This document shows positions 1-10,223 of a DNA stretch of 64,000 nt, piece by piece. Source of the DNA: Actinokineospora diospyrosa. GTDB taxonomy: Bacteria > Actinomycetota > Actinomycetes > Mycobacteriales > Pseudonocardiaceae. The translations under genes and the position numbers were made by a program. The number at the start of each line of letters is the position of its first letter. Position 1 is the stretch's first letter. The stretch spans positions 1-64,000 of the forward strand of contig NZ_JAMTCO010000009.1 in assembly GCF_024171925.1 (NCBI RefSeq), read 5' to 3'. The notes beneath the pieces are model-generated. The model searched no databases and was not told the origin of the DNA. It saw nothing but the letters and a program-made list of their open reading frames with translations.

Positions 1-345
1 ACACCCGTGGCAGGACCGCACAGCAGGGGCCGAAAAGCATGGCCCTGTCCGCTACCGACGCTACGGGTGCCGTCCCCCCACGCAAAACAAGTCCGCCCCA
101 TCGAGCTGGCCTGGCACCAGCGACTCCGACTGCGCGGGGCTGGGAAGGCGGGCTGAGGCGGACCTGACGAAAGCGAGTTGGCACCGCCGAGTCCGAGTGT
201 CTAGGGGCTGAGCAGGTGGGCTGGGGCGGACCTGACGGGGACGGGTTGGCACCGCAACTTCCGAGTGTCCAGAGGGGCTGGCACTGTGGGTTGGGGTGGA
301 CCTGGCGGGGGGCGAGTTGGCGCCAAGGGGTCCGAGTGTCCAGGG
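1..345. repeat. Palindromic element plus ~70-bp tandem repeats, left copy
   Basis: The stretch holds no convincing gene. Positions 20-46 form an inverted repeat (CAGGGGCC / GGCCCTG). Positions 81-105 match, with one or two differences, 32146-32170 and the complement of 32029-32053. From about 110 to 345 a unit of 68-70 bp recurs, marked by GGCGGACCTGAC at 159-168 and 227-236 and a variant at 297-306. The same units occur at 31740-32030 in the opposite orientation. A short minus-strand reading frame crosses the element, but it shares its C-terminal residues (LDGADLFCVGGRHP) with a frame in the other copy, so it follows the repeat rather than marking a gene. Confidence 0.8.
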
Positions 346-384
346 CTTGCTAACCACAGCATTTGGGGTATCCAAGGGCGTGGG

Positions 385-1383
385 TTAACCGCCGGTGGGG
401 TCGATGATGCCGAGTAGCTTGCTCTGGTGGGTGAACTCCCTGTGCAGCTTCAGAGTGTGGACTCCGGCTACCGAGGCGGTGACTGGCGGGATGAGACCCA
501 ACGCGGCTGGTCTGCTCGCCCACCTCTCCATCCACATCGCGGTCATGCCATAAGCGGCCAAGAGGCGCAGATAGATCTCCTGCCATTGGCGTATTCGGCG
601 GCGGTCTTCCTCACTGGTCGGGAGGCGCACGGAGCTGAGTTTCCACCAGCCCGCGTCGAGGACCTCGTGGTAGCGGCGCATCTGGAGCGCGTTCGCCTTC
701 CGCCCTGCTTTGGTCCGCAGAGGGGGGACCTCGATGTCCTGGTCGACCTTGACCAGGTTGGCGCGGATCGCCAGGCACAGTGGAGATATCTCGGCCGCGT
801 ACCGCTTGATGTCCTGGGGTGGGGCCGACCGGTGTTGGGCGGGTTCGGGCTCAGGGGGCAGCGGCGGAACGTCCCCGGGAGCGGGCTTGACCCGGCGTCG
901 CTGTTTGGTGATCACGCGGACCAGGTCCTCGATCCCGGGGCTGCTCAGCTCGGTGACCGCGTAGTGACCGGTCAGCGCGGGCATCAGGAACCGCGGGAGG
1001 TCGGCGGGGGAGTGGGTGGGTAGGACGACCGGGAGGATCTTGGCGGTCCACTCGCGGGGGGACTGGTGCAGAAGGTCGCGCAGGATCGTCGTCTCGGCGA
1101 GCACCCGGTCGGCGTGGGCGGTTCCGCTGGCCGCGGCGGCGTAGCGGGGTGAGGCGACGGCGATGGTGTGGTCGGTGGTGAGGATCGCGCGGGTGGCCCA
1201 GGCCTGCCAGTCCTGGCGCTCGTGCACCCACTGGTCCAGCACGACGTCGATGCCTGCGGCGACCAGGAGGCGGGCGAGGAAGCGGACGTCGTCCTCGTGC
1301 TCGGTTGTGTCGTGCGCGTAGCTGACGAACACCTGGGGCAAGGTCGGGTCCCCTCCGGCGGGCGCGTGGGCGTCGGCGATCAT
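385..1383 (-). CDS. SEFIR (TIR-like) domain protein
   Basis: Predicted 332-residue protein without signal peptide or membrane segment. Residues 16-160 form a SEFIR domain: the opening strand and box 1 read QVFVSYAHD, followed by GIDVVLDQW near residues 44-52, a tryptophan-rich helix and a KILPVV strand. A proline-rich linker (about 166-190) leads to a helical C-terminal region I do not recognise. Bacterial SEFIR proteins are known as single-gene anti-phage effectors that deplete NAD+, and this is the most likely role. The start is ATG at 1383; a TTG at 1425 is in frame. The gene stands alone between a repeat element and a MarR-GNAT gene. A signalling scaffold without NADase activity cannot be excluded. 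Confidence 0.85.
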   Translation of the reverse strand: MIADAHAPAGGDPTLPQVFVSYAHDTTEHEDDVRFLARLLVAAGIDVVLDQWVHERQDWQAWATRAILTTDHTIAVASPRYAAAASGTAHADRVLAETTILRDLLHQSPREWTAKILPVVLPTHSPADLPRFLMPALTGHYAVTELSSPGIEDLVRVITKQRRRVKPAPGDVPPLPPEPEPAQHRSAPPQDIKRYAAEISPLCLAIRANLVKVDQDIEVPPLRTKAGRKANALQMRRYHEVLDAGWWKLSSVRLPTSEEDRRRIRQWQEIYLRLLAAYGMTAMWMERWASRPAALGLIPPVTASVAGVHTLKLHREFTHQSKLLGIIDPTGG

Positions 1384-1474
1384 CCCACGGGTTTCCCGGC
1401 CGCAGAAGGTAGCCGCAGAAGGCAATCGCGCCCTCAGCCGAGCATGAGGACGCGATCGTCAACCAGCGGGGTCC

Positions 1475-2410
1475 CTAGCCGATGGGCAGTTCGGCCCGCA
1501 CGTCGTCGCCCCGGTGGGTCAGGGTGGCACCGCAGGTGCGCAGTGCCCCGAGCGCCGCGGCGTTGCCCGTCGAGGTGTCCGCGACGATCGTGCGCACGCC
1601 CGCGGCGGCGGCCTCGGTGACCAGGGCCCGCAGGGCGGCGGTCCCGATCCCCTTGCCGCGCGCGGAGCGGCCCAACCACATGCCGGTCTCCGCCTCGTCC
1701 TGCGAGAGCCGGGCCATCCGGATCATGCCGGTCAGGCTGCCCTCCGCCTCCACCGCGTACATCACCGTCCCGTTCGCGCCGTGGAAGTGCGCGCGGTGGA
1801 ACTCGCGGAACGCGTTCTCCGTCGCCGGGGTCCACGTGCTCGTGCTGTCCGGGACCGGCATCACGTCGATCGGGCGCGCCTCGTGCACCGCCACGCTCAG
1901 CAGCCGCTCGGTGGTCGCCTCGTCCAGCGGCACCAACCGCACCGTCGGGTTGGTGGGCTTGTCCGCGCGCACGACGTCGTGGATGCGGTCCAGGAAGCGG
2001 CGGGCCAGGGCCAGCTCGGCCCCGTCGAACTCGCGCATGGCGTCGACCATGTCGGTGATCAGGCCGCCGTAGAACGACCAGCCGAGGCGGATCGCGTCGT
2101 CCTGGACGCTGAGCAGGACCCGTCTGCGGTCCCGGTTGTCCCGGGTTCTGCGCACGTAGCCCGCGCGGACCAAGCGGTCGACCAGGGCCGTGACCGAGGC
2201 CGAGTTGAGCGCCAGCTTGCCGCTGAGCCACCCCGGCGTCGCCGGGACCTCTTCGCGCCGCGCGTCGAGCAGGTGCATCAGCGCGCGCAGGTCCGTCGGA
2301 TGCAGGCCGTTGGCGGCGGCGAACTCCGCGGCCATCAGGTCGAGTCTGCCGGTGATCCGGCGCAGCAGGTGTACCAGCTCCAGTCCCGCGTCCCCGTCGT
2401 CCACGTCCAC
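1475..2410 (-). CDS. MarR-GNAT fusion: transcriptional regulator with acetyltransferase domain
   Basis: 311 residues. The N-terminal ~145 residues are a MarR-type winged helix: the recognition region is around LALNSASVTALVDRL and the wing is the RRTRDNRDRRRVLLS stretch. The C-terminal half (about 157-311) is a GNAT fold with the acetyl-CoA loop ARGKGIGTAAL. In this family the two domains sit on one chain, so a protein that binds an amine-type ligand could also acetylate it; the ligand here is unknown. Nothing nearby is clearly its target, and it likely controls itself. It begins at ATG 2410 and is followed (minus direction) by the SEFIR gene about 90 bp away. Confidence 0.88.
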   Translation of the reverse strand: MDVDDGDAGLELVHLLRRITGRLDLMAAEFAAANGLHPTDLRALMHLLDARREEVPATPGWLSGKLALNSASVTALVDRLVRAGYVRRTRDNRDRRRVLLSVQDDAIRLGWSFYGGLITDMVDAMREFDGAELALARRFLDRIHDVVRADKPTNPTVRLVPLDEATTERLLSVAVHEARPIDVMPVPDSTSTWTPATENAFREFHRAHFHGANGTVMYAVEAEGSLTGMIRMARLSQDEAETGMWLGRSARGKGIGTAALRALVTEAAAAGVRTIVADTSTGNAAALGALRTCGATLTHRGDDVRAELPIG

Positions 2411-2523
2411 GTGGCACCTCCGCGTGAGCGCCGCCTCGTGGGCAGGCGCGCCGAGTGAGAAGAAGTTCTAAGGGGCAGACCGGCGGTCTGCCTGCCACAA
2501 CACACCCGGCTGCAACGGGCTGA

Positions 2524-2554
2524 GCGGCTGCCCGGGGTTGACCCGAGCAGCCGC
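2524..2554 (-). terminator. Rho-independent-type hairpin after the chitinase gene
   Basis: An 8-bp perfect stem (GCGGCTGC / GCAGCCGC) is extended by an inner CGGG/CCCG pairing around TTGA. It lies about 30 nt beyond the chitinase stop on the minus strand. There is no strong U tract, as is usual in high-GC actinomycetes. Confidence 0.6.
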
Positions 2555-2582
2555 CCACATCCGGCCCGTCCCAGCCGGAGAT

Positions 2583-4229
<1,647 letters not shown>

Positions 4230-4268
4230 TTGTTCACCTCGGAAGGGAGCAGGGATAACACTGTCTAC

Positions 4269-4284
4269 CGTGGTCCAGACCAAT
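4269..4284. promoter_or_regulatory. DasR operator (dre) 1, chitinase promoter
   Basis: The core TGGTCCAGACCA (4271-4282) matches the DasR consensus core TGGTCTAGACCA at 11 of 12 positions. It lies 40-55 bp before the chosen chitinase start, where a bound repressor would block transcription. Confidence 0.8.
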
Positions 4285-4293
4285 TATTCGGGA

Positions 4294-4309
4294 CAAGGTC
4301 TAGACCAAT
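4294..4309. promoter_or_regulatory. DasR operator (dre) 2, chitinase promoter
   Basis: AGGTCTAGACCA at 4296-4307 has a perfect GGTCTAGACC palindromic centre. Its centre is 25 bp from that of dre 1, and both 16-mers end in CCAAT, so the pair looks like a deliberate double operator rather than chance. Confidence 0.8.
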
Positions 4310-4378
4310 AGTCTCACTCGAATGGAGTAGTGCCGCCAATCGAACGGACCGTCTGGGTGCGCGTGCGAACACGCGCGG

Positions 4379-5884
4379 TCACCGATCGGTGAGACCGGTG
4401 GGGTTGGTGTGCCTGGCTCGACCGGACACCGCGGCTGCGCTGATCACCTCCGCCGCCGCGCGCAGGCTCGAGCGCGAGCCGCCGAAGGTGTCGATCCGGC
4501 CCAGCGCGCCCAGATCGGGCCCCGCCGTGCCGGTCTCCACGTGCACGACGGCGGTGGCGGCCCGCACCAGGCCCGCCACCAGCTCGAGCACCGCGGGGTG
4601 CCGGTGCGCGTCACGGGTGGTCACGACGACCTCCCGCCCGCGCGCCAGCTCGAACAGCCCGCCCGGCTCCGCCGCGGTCACCCGCAGGGCCCTCGTGCCG
4701 GGGAGCAGTTCGACCAGGTGCGGTCCGAGTCCCCAGGGGACCGGGCCCGCGGCGATGGTCGGTTCGACCTCGACGTCGACCACCACCAGTTCTTGGGACA
4801 GCGCGGGCAGGTGGGTGGTCCGGGTCGCTTTGCGCGCCACGGCCATGCCCAGCTCCACCTCGTCGCGCGCGGCGACACCGCCCGCTGGCGCGACCCCCAA
4901 CGAGCGGGTGCGCTCGGCGGCCTCGGCCAACCGCTGCTCGGACAGCGTGCCCGCCACGACCTCCGCGACGATCCGCTCGACGATCACGGCCACCGCGTCG
5001 GCGTCGGCGATCTCGCCGCCGATGCACAGCGCGTCCGCGCCCGCGCGCAGCGAGCGCACCGCGGCGTCGGCGAGGCCCGCCGCGTTGCCCAGGTGCCCGG
5101 CCACCGCGCCCATCTCCAGCGCGTCGGTGACCACCGCCCCGGTGAAGCCCAGCTGCCCGCGCAGCACGTCCAGGATCGCCGTCGGGTTGACCGTGGCGGG
5201 GTCGTCGCCCCACTCGGGCACCACCAGGTGCCCGGTCATCACCGACCGCACCCCGGCGGCGATGGCCGCCCGGAACGGGACGAGCTCCACCGCGTCGAGC
5301 TCCTCCGGCGTGCGCGGCAGCACCGGCAGCGTGAAGTGCGAGTCCGAGGTGGACGCGCCGTGGCCGGGGAAGTGCTTGGCGCAGGCGGCGACACCGGCGC
5401 TCTGCATGCCGCGCACGTAGGCGGCCACGTGCGCGGCCGTCGCGTAGGGGTCCGCGCCGAAGGCGCGCACCCCGATGATCGGGTCGTCCAGGGTCAGCGT
5501 CAGGTCCGCGCACGGCGCGAGGTCCAGGGTGACCCCGCAGGCGGCGAGCCGGGCGCCCAGCGCGGTGCCGACCTCGGCGGTGAGGCCGAGGTCGCCCGCC
5601 GCGCCGAGCGCCAGCGGCCCGGGCAGCGTGGAACCGGTGGCGGCGTCGAGCCTGGTGACGTCGCCACCCTCCTCATCGATGCCGATGACCACGTCACCGC
5701 GCTCGGCCCGCAGTTGCGCGGTCAGCGCGGCGACCTGCTCGTCGTCGACGATGTTGCGCCCGAAGAGCACCACCCCGCCCAGGCCCTCGGCCAACCTGGC
5801 CAGCACCCAGTCCGGGGCGCTCGTGCCCGCGAACCCGGGCAGCAGCACGGCTTCGGCCAGCGCGTGCAAGCGCGAGGTGGCCAT
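4379..5884 (-). CDS. dasD: GH3 beta-N-acetylglucosaminidase (DasD/NagZ type)
   Basis: 501 residues, no signal peptide, so cytoplasmic. The GH3 N-acetylhexosaminidase signature KHFPGHGASTSDSH (His/Asp dyad) and the nucleophile segment VVTDALEMGA are intact; the N-terminal barrel is followed by an alpha/beta domain of about 150 residues. It would split imported N,N'-diacetylchitobiose into GlcNAc. The ATG at 5884 overlaps the dasC stop by one base (TGATG), so it is the last gene of the transporter operon, matching the dasABCD order of Streptomyces. A role in muropeptide recycling is the alternative, but the context favours chitobiose. A small hairpin (4359-4376) abuts the stop. Confidence 0.92.
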   Translation of the reverse strand: MATSRLHALAEAVLLPGFAGTSAPDWVLARLAEGLGGVVLFGRNIVDDEQVAALTAQLRAERGDVVIGIDEEGGDVTRLDAATGSTLPGPLALGAAGDLGLTAEVGTALGARLAACGVTLDLAPCADLTLTLDDPIIGVRAFGADPYATAAHVAAYVRGMQSAGVAACAKHFPGHGASTSDSHFTLPVLPRTPEELDAVELVPFRAAIAAGVRSVMTGHLVVPEWGDDPATVNPTAILDVLRGQLGFTGAVVTDALEMGAVAGHLGNAAGLADAAVRSLRAGADALCIGGEIADADAVAVIVERIVAEVVAGTLSEQRLAEAAERTRSLGVAPAGGVAARDEVELGMAVARKATRTTHLPALSQELVVVDVEVEPTIAAGPVPWGLGPHLVELLPGTRALRVTAAEPGGLFELARGREVVVTTRDAHRHPAVLELVAGLVRAATAVVHVETGTAGPDLGALGRIDTFGGSRSSLRAAAEVISAAAVSGRARHTNPTGLTDR

Positions 5885-6717
5885 CAGCCCTTCACCGCCC
5901 CGGCCGTGGAACCCGAGACCAGCTTGCGCTGCACCAGCAGGAAGAAGATCAGCGCGGGGATCGCGTAGATCACCGAGGCCGCCATGATGCCGCCCCAGTC
6001 GGTGCCGAACGCGGTCTTGAACGAGGAGAGCCACACCGGCAGCGTCTGCTTGTCCTTCTCCCGCATGAACACCAGCGCGTAGAGGAACTCGTTCCACGCG
6101 GTGATGAAGCTGAACACCGAGGTGGCGACCAGGCCGGGGCCCAGCAGCGGCAGCGTGACGCGGGTGAACACGCCCCAGCGCCCGCAGCCGTCGACCATCG
6201 CGGCCTCTTCCAGCTCGATCGGGATGCCCTTGACGAAGCCGCGCAGCGTCCACACCGTGAACGGCAGCGTGAAGGCCACGTAGACCAGCAGCAGGCCCCA
6301 CAGCGAGTTGAGCAGGTCGGCGTCGCGCATGATCAGGTACATCGGCACGAACAGCGCTTCCAGCGGCGCCAGTTGCGCGATCAGCACCAGCAGGATGAAG
6401 CCCTTGCGGCCGCGGAAGCGCAACCGCGCCAGCGGCACCGCGGCCAGCAGCCCCGCCGCCAGCGCGCAGGCGACCGCGCCGAGGGTGACGATCAGGCTGT
6501 TGGTCAGGAAGGTCGTGAAGTCGGGCTTGGTGATGGCGTTGACGAAGTTCTTCAGCGTCGCCGTGGTCGGGATCAGGTCGTAGGCGGGCGAGAGGATCTG
6601 CGCCGGGGTCTTGAGCGCGGTGGTGAACATCCAGTAGGTCGGGAACAGGAAGAACCCGGCCAGCACCAGGCCGAACACCGCGAGGGCCACGCGCTGGGCG
6701 GGCGACTTGTGCAGCAT
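5884..6717 (-). CDS. dasC: Chitobiose ABC transporter permease DasC
   Basis: 277 residues with about six membrane segments and the MalG-type EAA loop EEAAMVDGCGRWGVFTRVTL near residues 175-195, which docks the ATPase. It is the second inner-membrane subunit of a CUT1 sugar importer. No ATPase gene is present; Das-type importers use a shared ATPase (MsiK) encoded elsewhere, so its absence is expected. It lies 4 bp after dasB and overlaps dasD by one base, indicating one transcript. It could be named NgcG by sequence alone; the neighbouring dasR with operator favours Das. Confidence 0.92.
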   Translation of the reverse strand: MLHKSPAQRVALAVFGLVLAGFFLFPTYWMFTTALKTPAQILSPAYDLIPTTATLKNFVNAITKPDFTTFLTNSLIVTLGAVACALAAGLLAAVPLARLRFRGRKGFILLVLIAQLAPLEALFVPMYLIMRDADLLNSLWGLLLVYVAFTLPFTVWTLRGFVKGIPIELEEAAMVDGCGRWGVFTRVTLPLLGPGLVATSVFSFITAWNEFLYALVFMREKDKQTLPVWLSSFKTAFGTDWGGIMAASVIYAIPALIFFLLVQRKLVSGSTAGAVKG

Positions 6718-6721
6718 GGCT

Positions 6722-7699
6722 CTACAGCTCCGTTTCCGGTGAGCGGACCAGCAGTCGCATGTACCGCCAGGTGACCGCGACCAGGACCACCAGCATCAGC
6801 ACCGCGACCGCGGCGGACACGCCGAAGTGGCTGGCCGCGATGCCCCTGAGGTAGAGCAGCACCGGCAGGGTCGTGCTCTCCCCGTCCGGGCCGCCCTGGC
6901 GGATGGCCCAGACCTGGGTGAAGACCTTGAAGTCCCACAGCACCGACAGGAACGTGACCAGGGTGAGCAGCGGGCGCACCGAGGGCCAGCTCACCGCGCG
7001 GAAGGCCGCCCACCCGGACGCGCCGTCGATCGCGGCGGCCTCGTAGAGGTCCTTCGGCGTGCTGACCAGCCCGGCGTAGAGGGTGAAGGCGATGAACGGC
7101 ACCGCCTGCCACACCACCAGCAGGCCGACCACGGCCAGCGTTGAGGTGCCGCTGGTGAACCAGGAGTAGCCCTTGAAGGAGTCGAACCCGATCAGCACCA
7201 GGGTCTTGTTCAAGATCCCGTACTGCTGGTCGAAGATCCACTGGAAGACCGTGGTGGTGGCGATGATCGGGGTGGCCCAGGCCAGCACCAGGCAGACCTG
7301 CAGCACGATGCGCACCCACCCGCTCAGGTGCCGCATCAGCACCGCGATGCCCAGGCCCAGCAGCAGCGTGGTGAGCACGACGACCGCGGTGAACAGCACG
7401 GTGCGCAGGCCGATGACCCAGAACTCCGGGTCGGTCAGGATCGCGGTGTAGTTGTCGAAACCGATCCACTTGAGCTCACCGCGGACGAGTTCGCCGAGGT
7501 CGAGCTTGCGGAAGCTGATCGCCAGCACCTGCAGCGCGGGCCAGGCCAGCAGCGCCAGCATCAGCACGACCGCGGGCGCGAGCATCAGGTAGGGGAGGGC
7601 TGTCTCGGACAGGGGGCGACGGGCCCGGCGCCGCGCGCCGGGCCGCGCGGCCGGCGGGGGGTTCCCCGCAGGCCGCGCGGTGTCCACGGTTGAGGTCAT
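6722..7699 (-). CDS. dasB: Chitobiose ABC transporter permease DasB
   Basis: 325 residues. After a Pro/Ala/Arg-rich cytoplasmic N-terminus (about 35 residues) come six membrane segments and the EAA loop YEAAAIDGASGWAAFRAV. It pairs with DasC to form the channel of the CUT1 importer for chitin oligomers. It starts at ATG 7699, only 9 nt after the binding-protein gene, and is co-transcribed with it. The MalF-like N-terminal extension is shorter than in E. coli MalF, as is usual for actinomycete sugar importers. Confidence 0.92.
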   Translation of the reverse strand: MTSTVDTARPAGNPPPAARPGARRRARRPLSETALPYLMLAPAVVLMLALLAWPALQVLAISFRKLDLGELVRGELKWIGFDNYTAILTDPEFWVIGLRTVLFTAVVVLTTLLLGLGIAVLMRHLSGWVRIVLQVCLVLAWATPIIATTTVFQWIFDQQYGILNKTLVLIGFDSFKGYSWFTSGTSTLAVVGLLVVWQAVPFIAFTLYAGLVSTPKDLYEAAAIDGASGWAAFRAVSWPSVRPLLTLVTFLSVLWDFKVFTQVWAIRQGGPDGESTTLPVLLYLRGIAASHFGVSAAVAVLMLVVLVAVTWRYMRLLVRSPETEL

Positions 7700-7708
7700 C
7701 TCGTCCCG

Positions 7709-9007
7709 CTAGCCGGAGAACGCCTTGTTCAGCGCGTCATTGGCGTCCTTGGTGGCCTGGTCGATCGACTTGGCACCGGTCAGGTAGGCGGTGAGCAGGT
7801 CCTTGATCGGGTTCTGCCCGGCCTCGATGGTCGCCCAGCCCGGGGTGGCCGGGACGGCCTTGCCGTTGGCCGAGGCCTTGGCCATCGCGGCGTTGATCGG
7901 GTCGGCCTCCAGGGCGCTGACGTCCTTCGAGGTGCCCGGGATCATGCCGACCTTGGCGAACTCACCCTGGTACTTGTCGCTGGCGATCAGCTTCAGGTAG
8001 TCGCGGGCGAGGTCCTTGTCCTTGCTGTTGGCCGGGATGGCCAGGTTCGAGCCGCCCTGGAAGACCGGCGCGGTCTTGCCAGCGGTCTTGGACGGGATCG
8101 GGAAGGCCCCGGTCTTGTCCTTGATCGTCGGGTCCGACTTGGCGGCGGTGGGCAGCTCCCACGGCAGGCCGATGAACATGGCGACCTTGCCGCCGCCGTA
8201 GATGCCCGCCTGCTCGGGGGTCTGCTCGTCGGCGTCCTTGGGCGCCTTGGTGCCCGACTCCTCGACCAGCTTCTTGTAGAACTCCAGGCCCGCCTTGGCC
8301 TCCGCGCTGTCGAGCGTGGCGGTGAACTTGGTGCCGTCCTTCTTGGCGATGTCGCCGCCCTCGTCCCAGATGAACGACAGCAGCGAGTACCAGTTCTGGC
8401 CCGGCAGGTACAGCGCCTGGAAGTCCGGGTCGCTGCCGAACTTGGCCTTCAGCTTGCCGATGGCGGCCAGCCACTCCTCGCGGGAGGTGGGCGGCGCGGT
8501 GATGCCCGCCTGCTCGAAGAGGTCCTTGCGGTAGAGGATCTCGCGGTTCGCGGCGTAGAACGGGATGGCGTACTGCTTGCCGTCCCACGAGCCGGAGTCC
8601 TTGAGGCTGGCCAGCCAGTTGGGGCCGTTGAAGTCGGCGACGTTGGCGGTCAGGTCCTCCAGCACGTTCTCGCTGGCGAACTTGGGCGCCTGGGTGTTGC
8701 CGATCTCGATCACGTCAGGCGCGTCGTTGCTGGCCAGCGCGGTGGTCAGCTTGTCCTGGATGCCGTTCCACTGCTGGATCTCGTACTTGACGGTGACGTC
8801 CTTGTGCGAGTCCTGGAACTCCTTGTGCAGCGTGTCGGTCAGCACGGTGGGAGCCGACCCGTTCATCAGCCACACAGTCAGCGTGCGCGGACCCGAGGGC
8901 GCGGGAGCCGAGGACGAGGTCCCCGTCTCACCTCCGGAACCGGCACACCCCGCGACCGCGAGCGCGACCGCGAACCCCCCGACCAAAGCCTTCGACCAAC
9001 TTCTCAC
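7709..9007 (-). CDS. dasA: Chitobiose-binding lipoprotein DasA
   Basis: 432 residues. A lipoprotein signal ends in LAVAGC, so the mature protein is anchored outside the membrane by Cys. A Ser/Pro-rich tether is followed by a family 1 extracellular solute-binding fold (TLTVWLMNGS at the first strand). It captures N,N'-diacetylchitobiose or related sugars for DasBC. The start is GTG 9007 with GGAAGGAA about 10 nt upstream. A dre operator at 9065-9080 lies 58 bp before the start, so release of DasR by glucosamine-6-phosphate should induce the operon, as known for Streptomyces. Confidence 0.93.
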   Translation of the reverse strand: MRSWSKALVGGFAVALAVAGCAGSGGETGTSSSAPAPSGPRTLTVWLMNGSAPTVLTDTLHKEFQDSHKDVTVKYEIQQWNGIQDKLTTALASNDAPDVIEIGNTQAPKFASENVLEDLTANVADFNGPNWLASLKDSGSWDGKQYAIPFYAANREILYRKDLFEQAGITAPPTSREEWLAAIGKLKAKFGSDPDFQALYLPGQNWYSLLSFIWDEGGDIAKKDGTKFTATLDSAEAKAGLEFYKKLVEESGTKAPKDADEQTPEQAGIYGGGKVAMFIGLPWELPTAAKSDPTIKDKTGAFPIPSKTAGKTAPVFQGGSNLAIPANSKDKDLARDYLKLIASDKYQGEFAKVGMIPGTSKDVSALEADPINAAMAKASANGKAVPATPGWATIEAGQNPIKDLLTAYLTGAKSIDQATKDANDALNKAFSG

Positions 9008-9064
9008 GGTGATGCATTCCTTCCGGACGCTGCTCCTCCCGGCACGAGAGGAGCGAAGGACTTG

Positions 9065-9080
9065 AGTGGTTTAGACCATT
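9065..9080. promoter_or_regulatory. DasR operator (dre) between dasA and dasR
   Basis: AGTGGTTTAGACCATT has the core TGGTTTAGACCA, one base off the dre consensus TGGTCTAGACCA. A further half-site, AGTGGTCC, follows at 9089-9096. It sits in the 182-bp divergent spacer and could serve both promoters. Confidence 0.85.
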
Positions 9081-9189
9081 GCGATTAGAGTGGTCCGAGC
9101 TTCTCCGGCTGTCAAGATAAATGCTTAAACGTGACATCAGATGTCCGTCTCGACACGGGTCGCCGACGCATGGGCGAGCAAGGAACAAC

Positions 9190-9978
9190 ATGGGCGAGAA
9201 CCTGCCTGGCGATGCCGTGGAAAACGGGAAGAAATCGCCTCGAACACCGAAGCACTGGGAGCTCAAGGAGCGCCTGGCCGACCTCTTGCGGGCGGTGTCC
9301 CCGGGTGGCTCGCTGCCCGGGGAGCGAGCCCTGGCCAGCGAGTTCGGCGTCTCCCGCACGACCGTGCGCAAGGCCCTCGCGGAGTTGACCGCGGAGGGCA
9401 GGCTGACCCGCGTGCACGGCAGCGGGACCTTCGCTGGCGAGGGCAAGCTGACCCAGCGGCTGCAGCTGTCCTCCTACACCGAGGACATGCGCTCGCACGG
9501 CCGCAGACCGACGTCGTCGCTGCTCGACGCCCGGATCGGGGCCGCCGACCCGGAGCTGGCCGCCCTGCTGGGCATCCGCTCCGGCGACGACGTGCTGCGC
9601 CTGCGCAGGCTGCGCCGGGCCGACGGCGAGCCCATGGCGATCGAGACCTCGCGGCTGCCGCTGCCGCGCTTCCCCGGCCTGGACCGCTTCGTCGGCGACG
9701 GCTCGCTCTACGGCGTGCTCTACCAGCACTACGGGGTCGAACTGGGGCACGCGGAGGAGACCATCGAGACCGCGCTGGCCACCCCGGCCGAGGCCGCGCT
9801 GCTGGGCAATGAGGCGGGCGCGCTCATGCTGCTGCTGTCGCGCCATTCCTTCGACACCGAGGGCCGACCGGTGGAATGGGTGCGGTCGGTATACCGGGGA
9901 GACCGTTACAAGTTCGTTGCGACCTTGGTCTCCCCGCAATCGTCGGATGAATCCACCGAACGCGAGCGGGAGCGCTGA
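9190..9978 (+). CDS. dasR: GntR/HutC-family regulator DasR
   Basis: 262 residues. The N-terminal GntR winged helix reads GSLPGERALASEFGVSRTTV at about 35-55, followed by RKALAELTAEG and a wing VHGSGTF. The C-terminal UTRA domain (about 95-250) binds phosphorylated amino sugars in this family. In Streptomyces DasR represses chitin and GlcNAc genes and is released by glucosamine-6-phosphate. Its position divergent from dasA and the dre matches support orthology. ATG 9190 was chosen because AAGGA lies 6 nt before it; an in-frame ATG at 9121 lacks a good ribosome site. Confidence 0.93.
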   Translation: MGENLPGDAVENGKKSPRTPKHWELKERLADLLRAVSPGGSLPGERALASEFGVSRTTVRKALAELTAEGRLTRVHGSGTFAGEGKLTQRLQLSSYTEDMRSHGRRPTSSLLDARIGAADPELAALLGIRSGDDVLRLRRLRRADGEPMAIETSRLPLPRFPGLDRFVGDGSLYGVLYQHYGVELGHAEETIETALATPAEAALLGNEAGALMLLLSRHSFDTEGRPVEWVRSVYRGDRYKFVATLVSPQSSDESTERERER

Positions 9979-9984
9979 ACGACC

Positions 9985-10016
9985 ATTCCGGTTCGGCGGG
10001 TTCGCCGGGCCGGAAT
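9985..10016 (+). terminator. Hairpin after dasR
   Basis: ATTCCGG pairs with CCGGAAT, and an inner CGGCG/CGCCG stem closes on GGTT. It lies 7 nt beyond the dasR stop. The remaining bases to 10223 hold no gene. Confidence 0.55.
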
Positions 10017-10223
10017 GCATTCCCCGAACGCCACCGGGCACCGCGCGCGCATTGTCGCTGCCGCGGTTTCCCCGGGGGGCTCCGGTGCGGTGGGGCTGGG
10101 ACGCCGCGGGGGACGTCCTGGCGGCCGCCTCGGCGGTCGCGGGGTGCTCTCCTCTGCTCGGCTGCGGGGTCGTGGGCCGGGTGGTCATCGGTGCCGACTT
10201 CGGTGGGGACGACGTCGCGGGGG

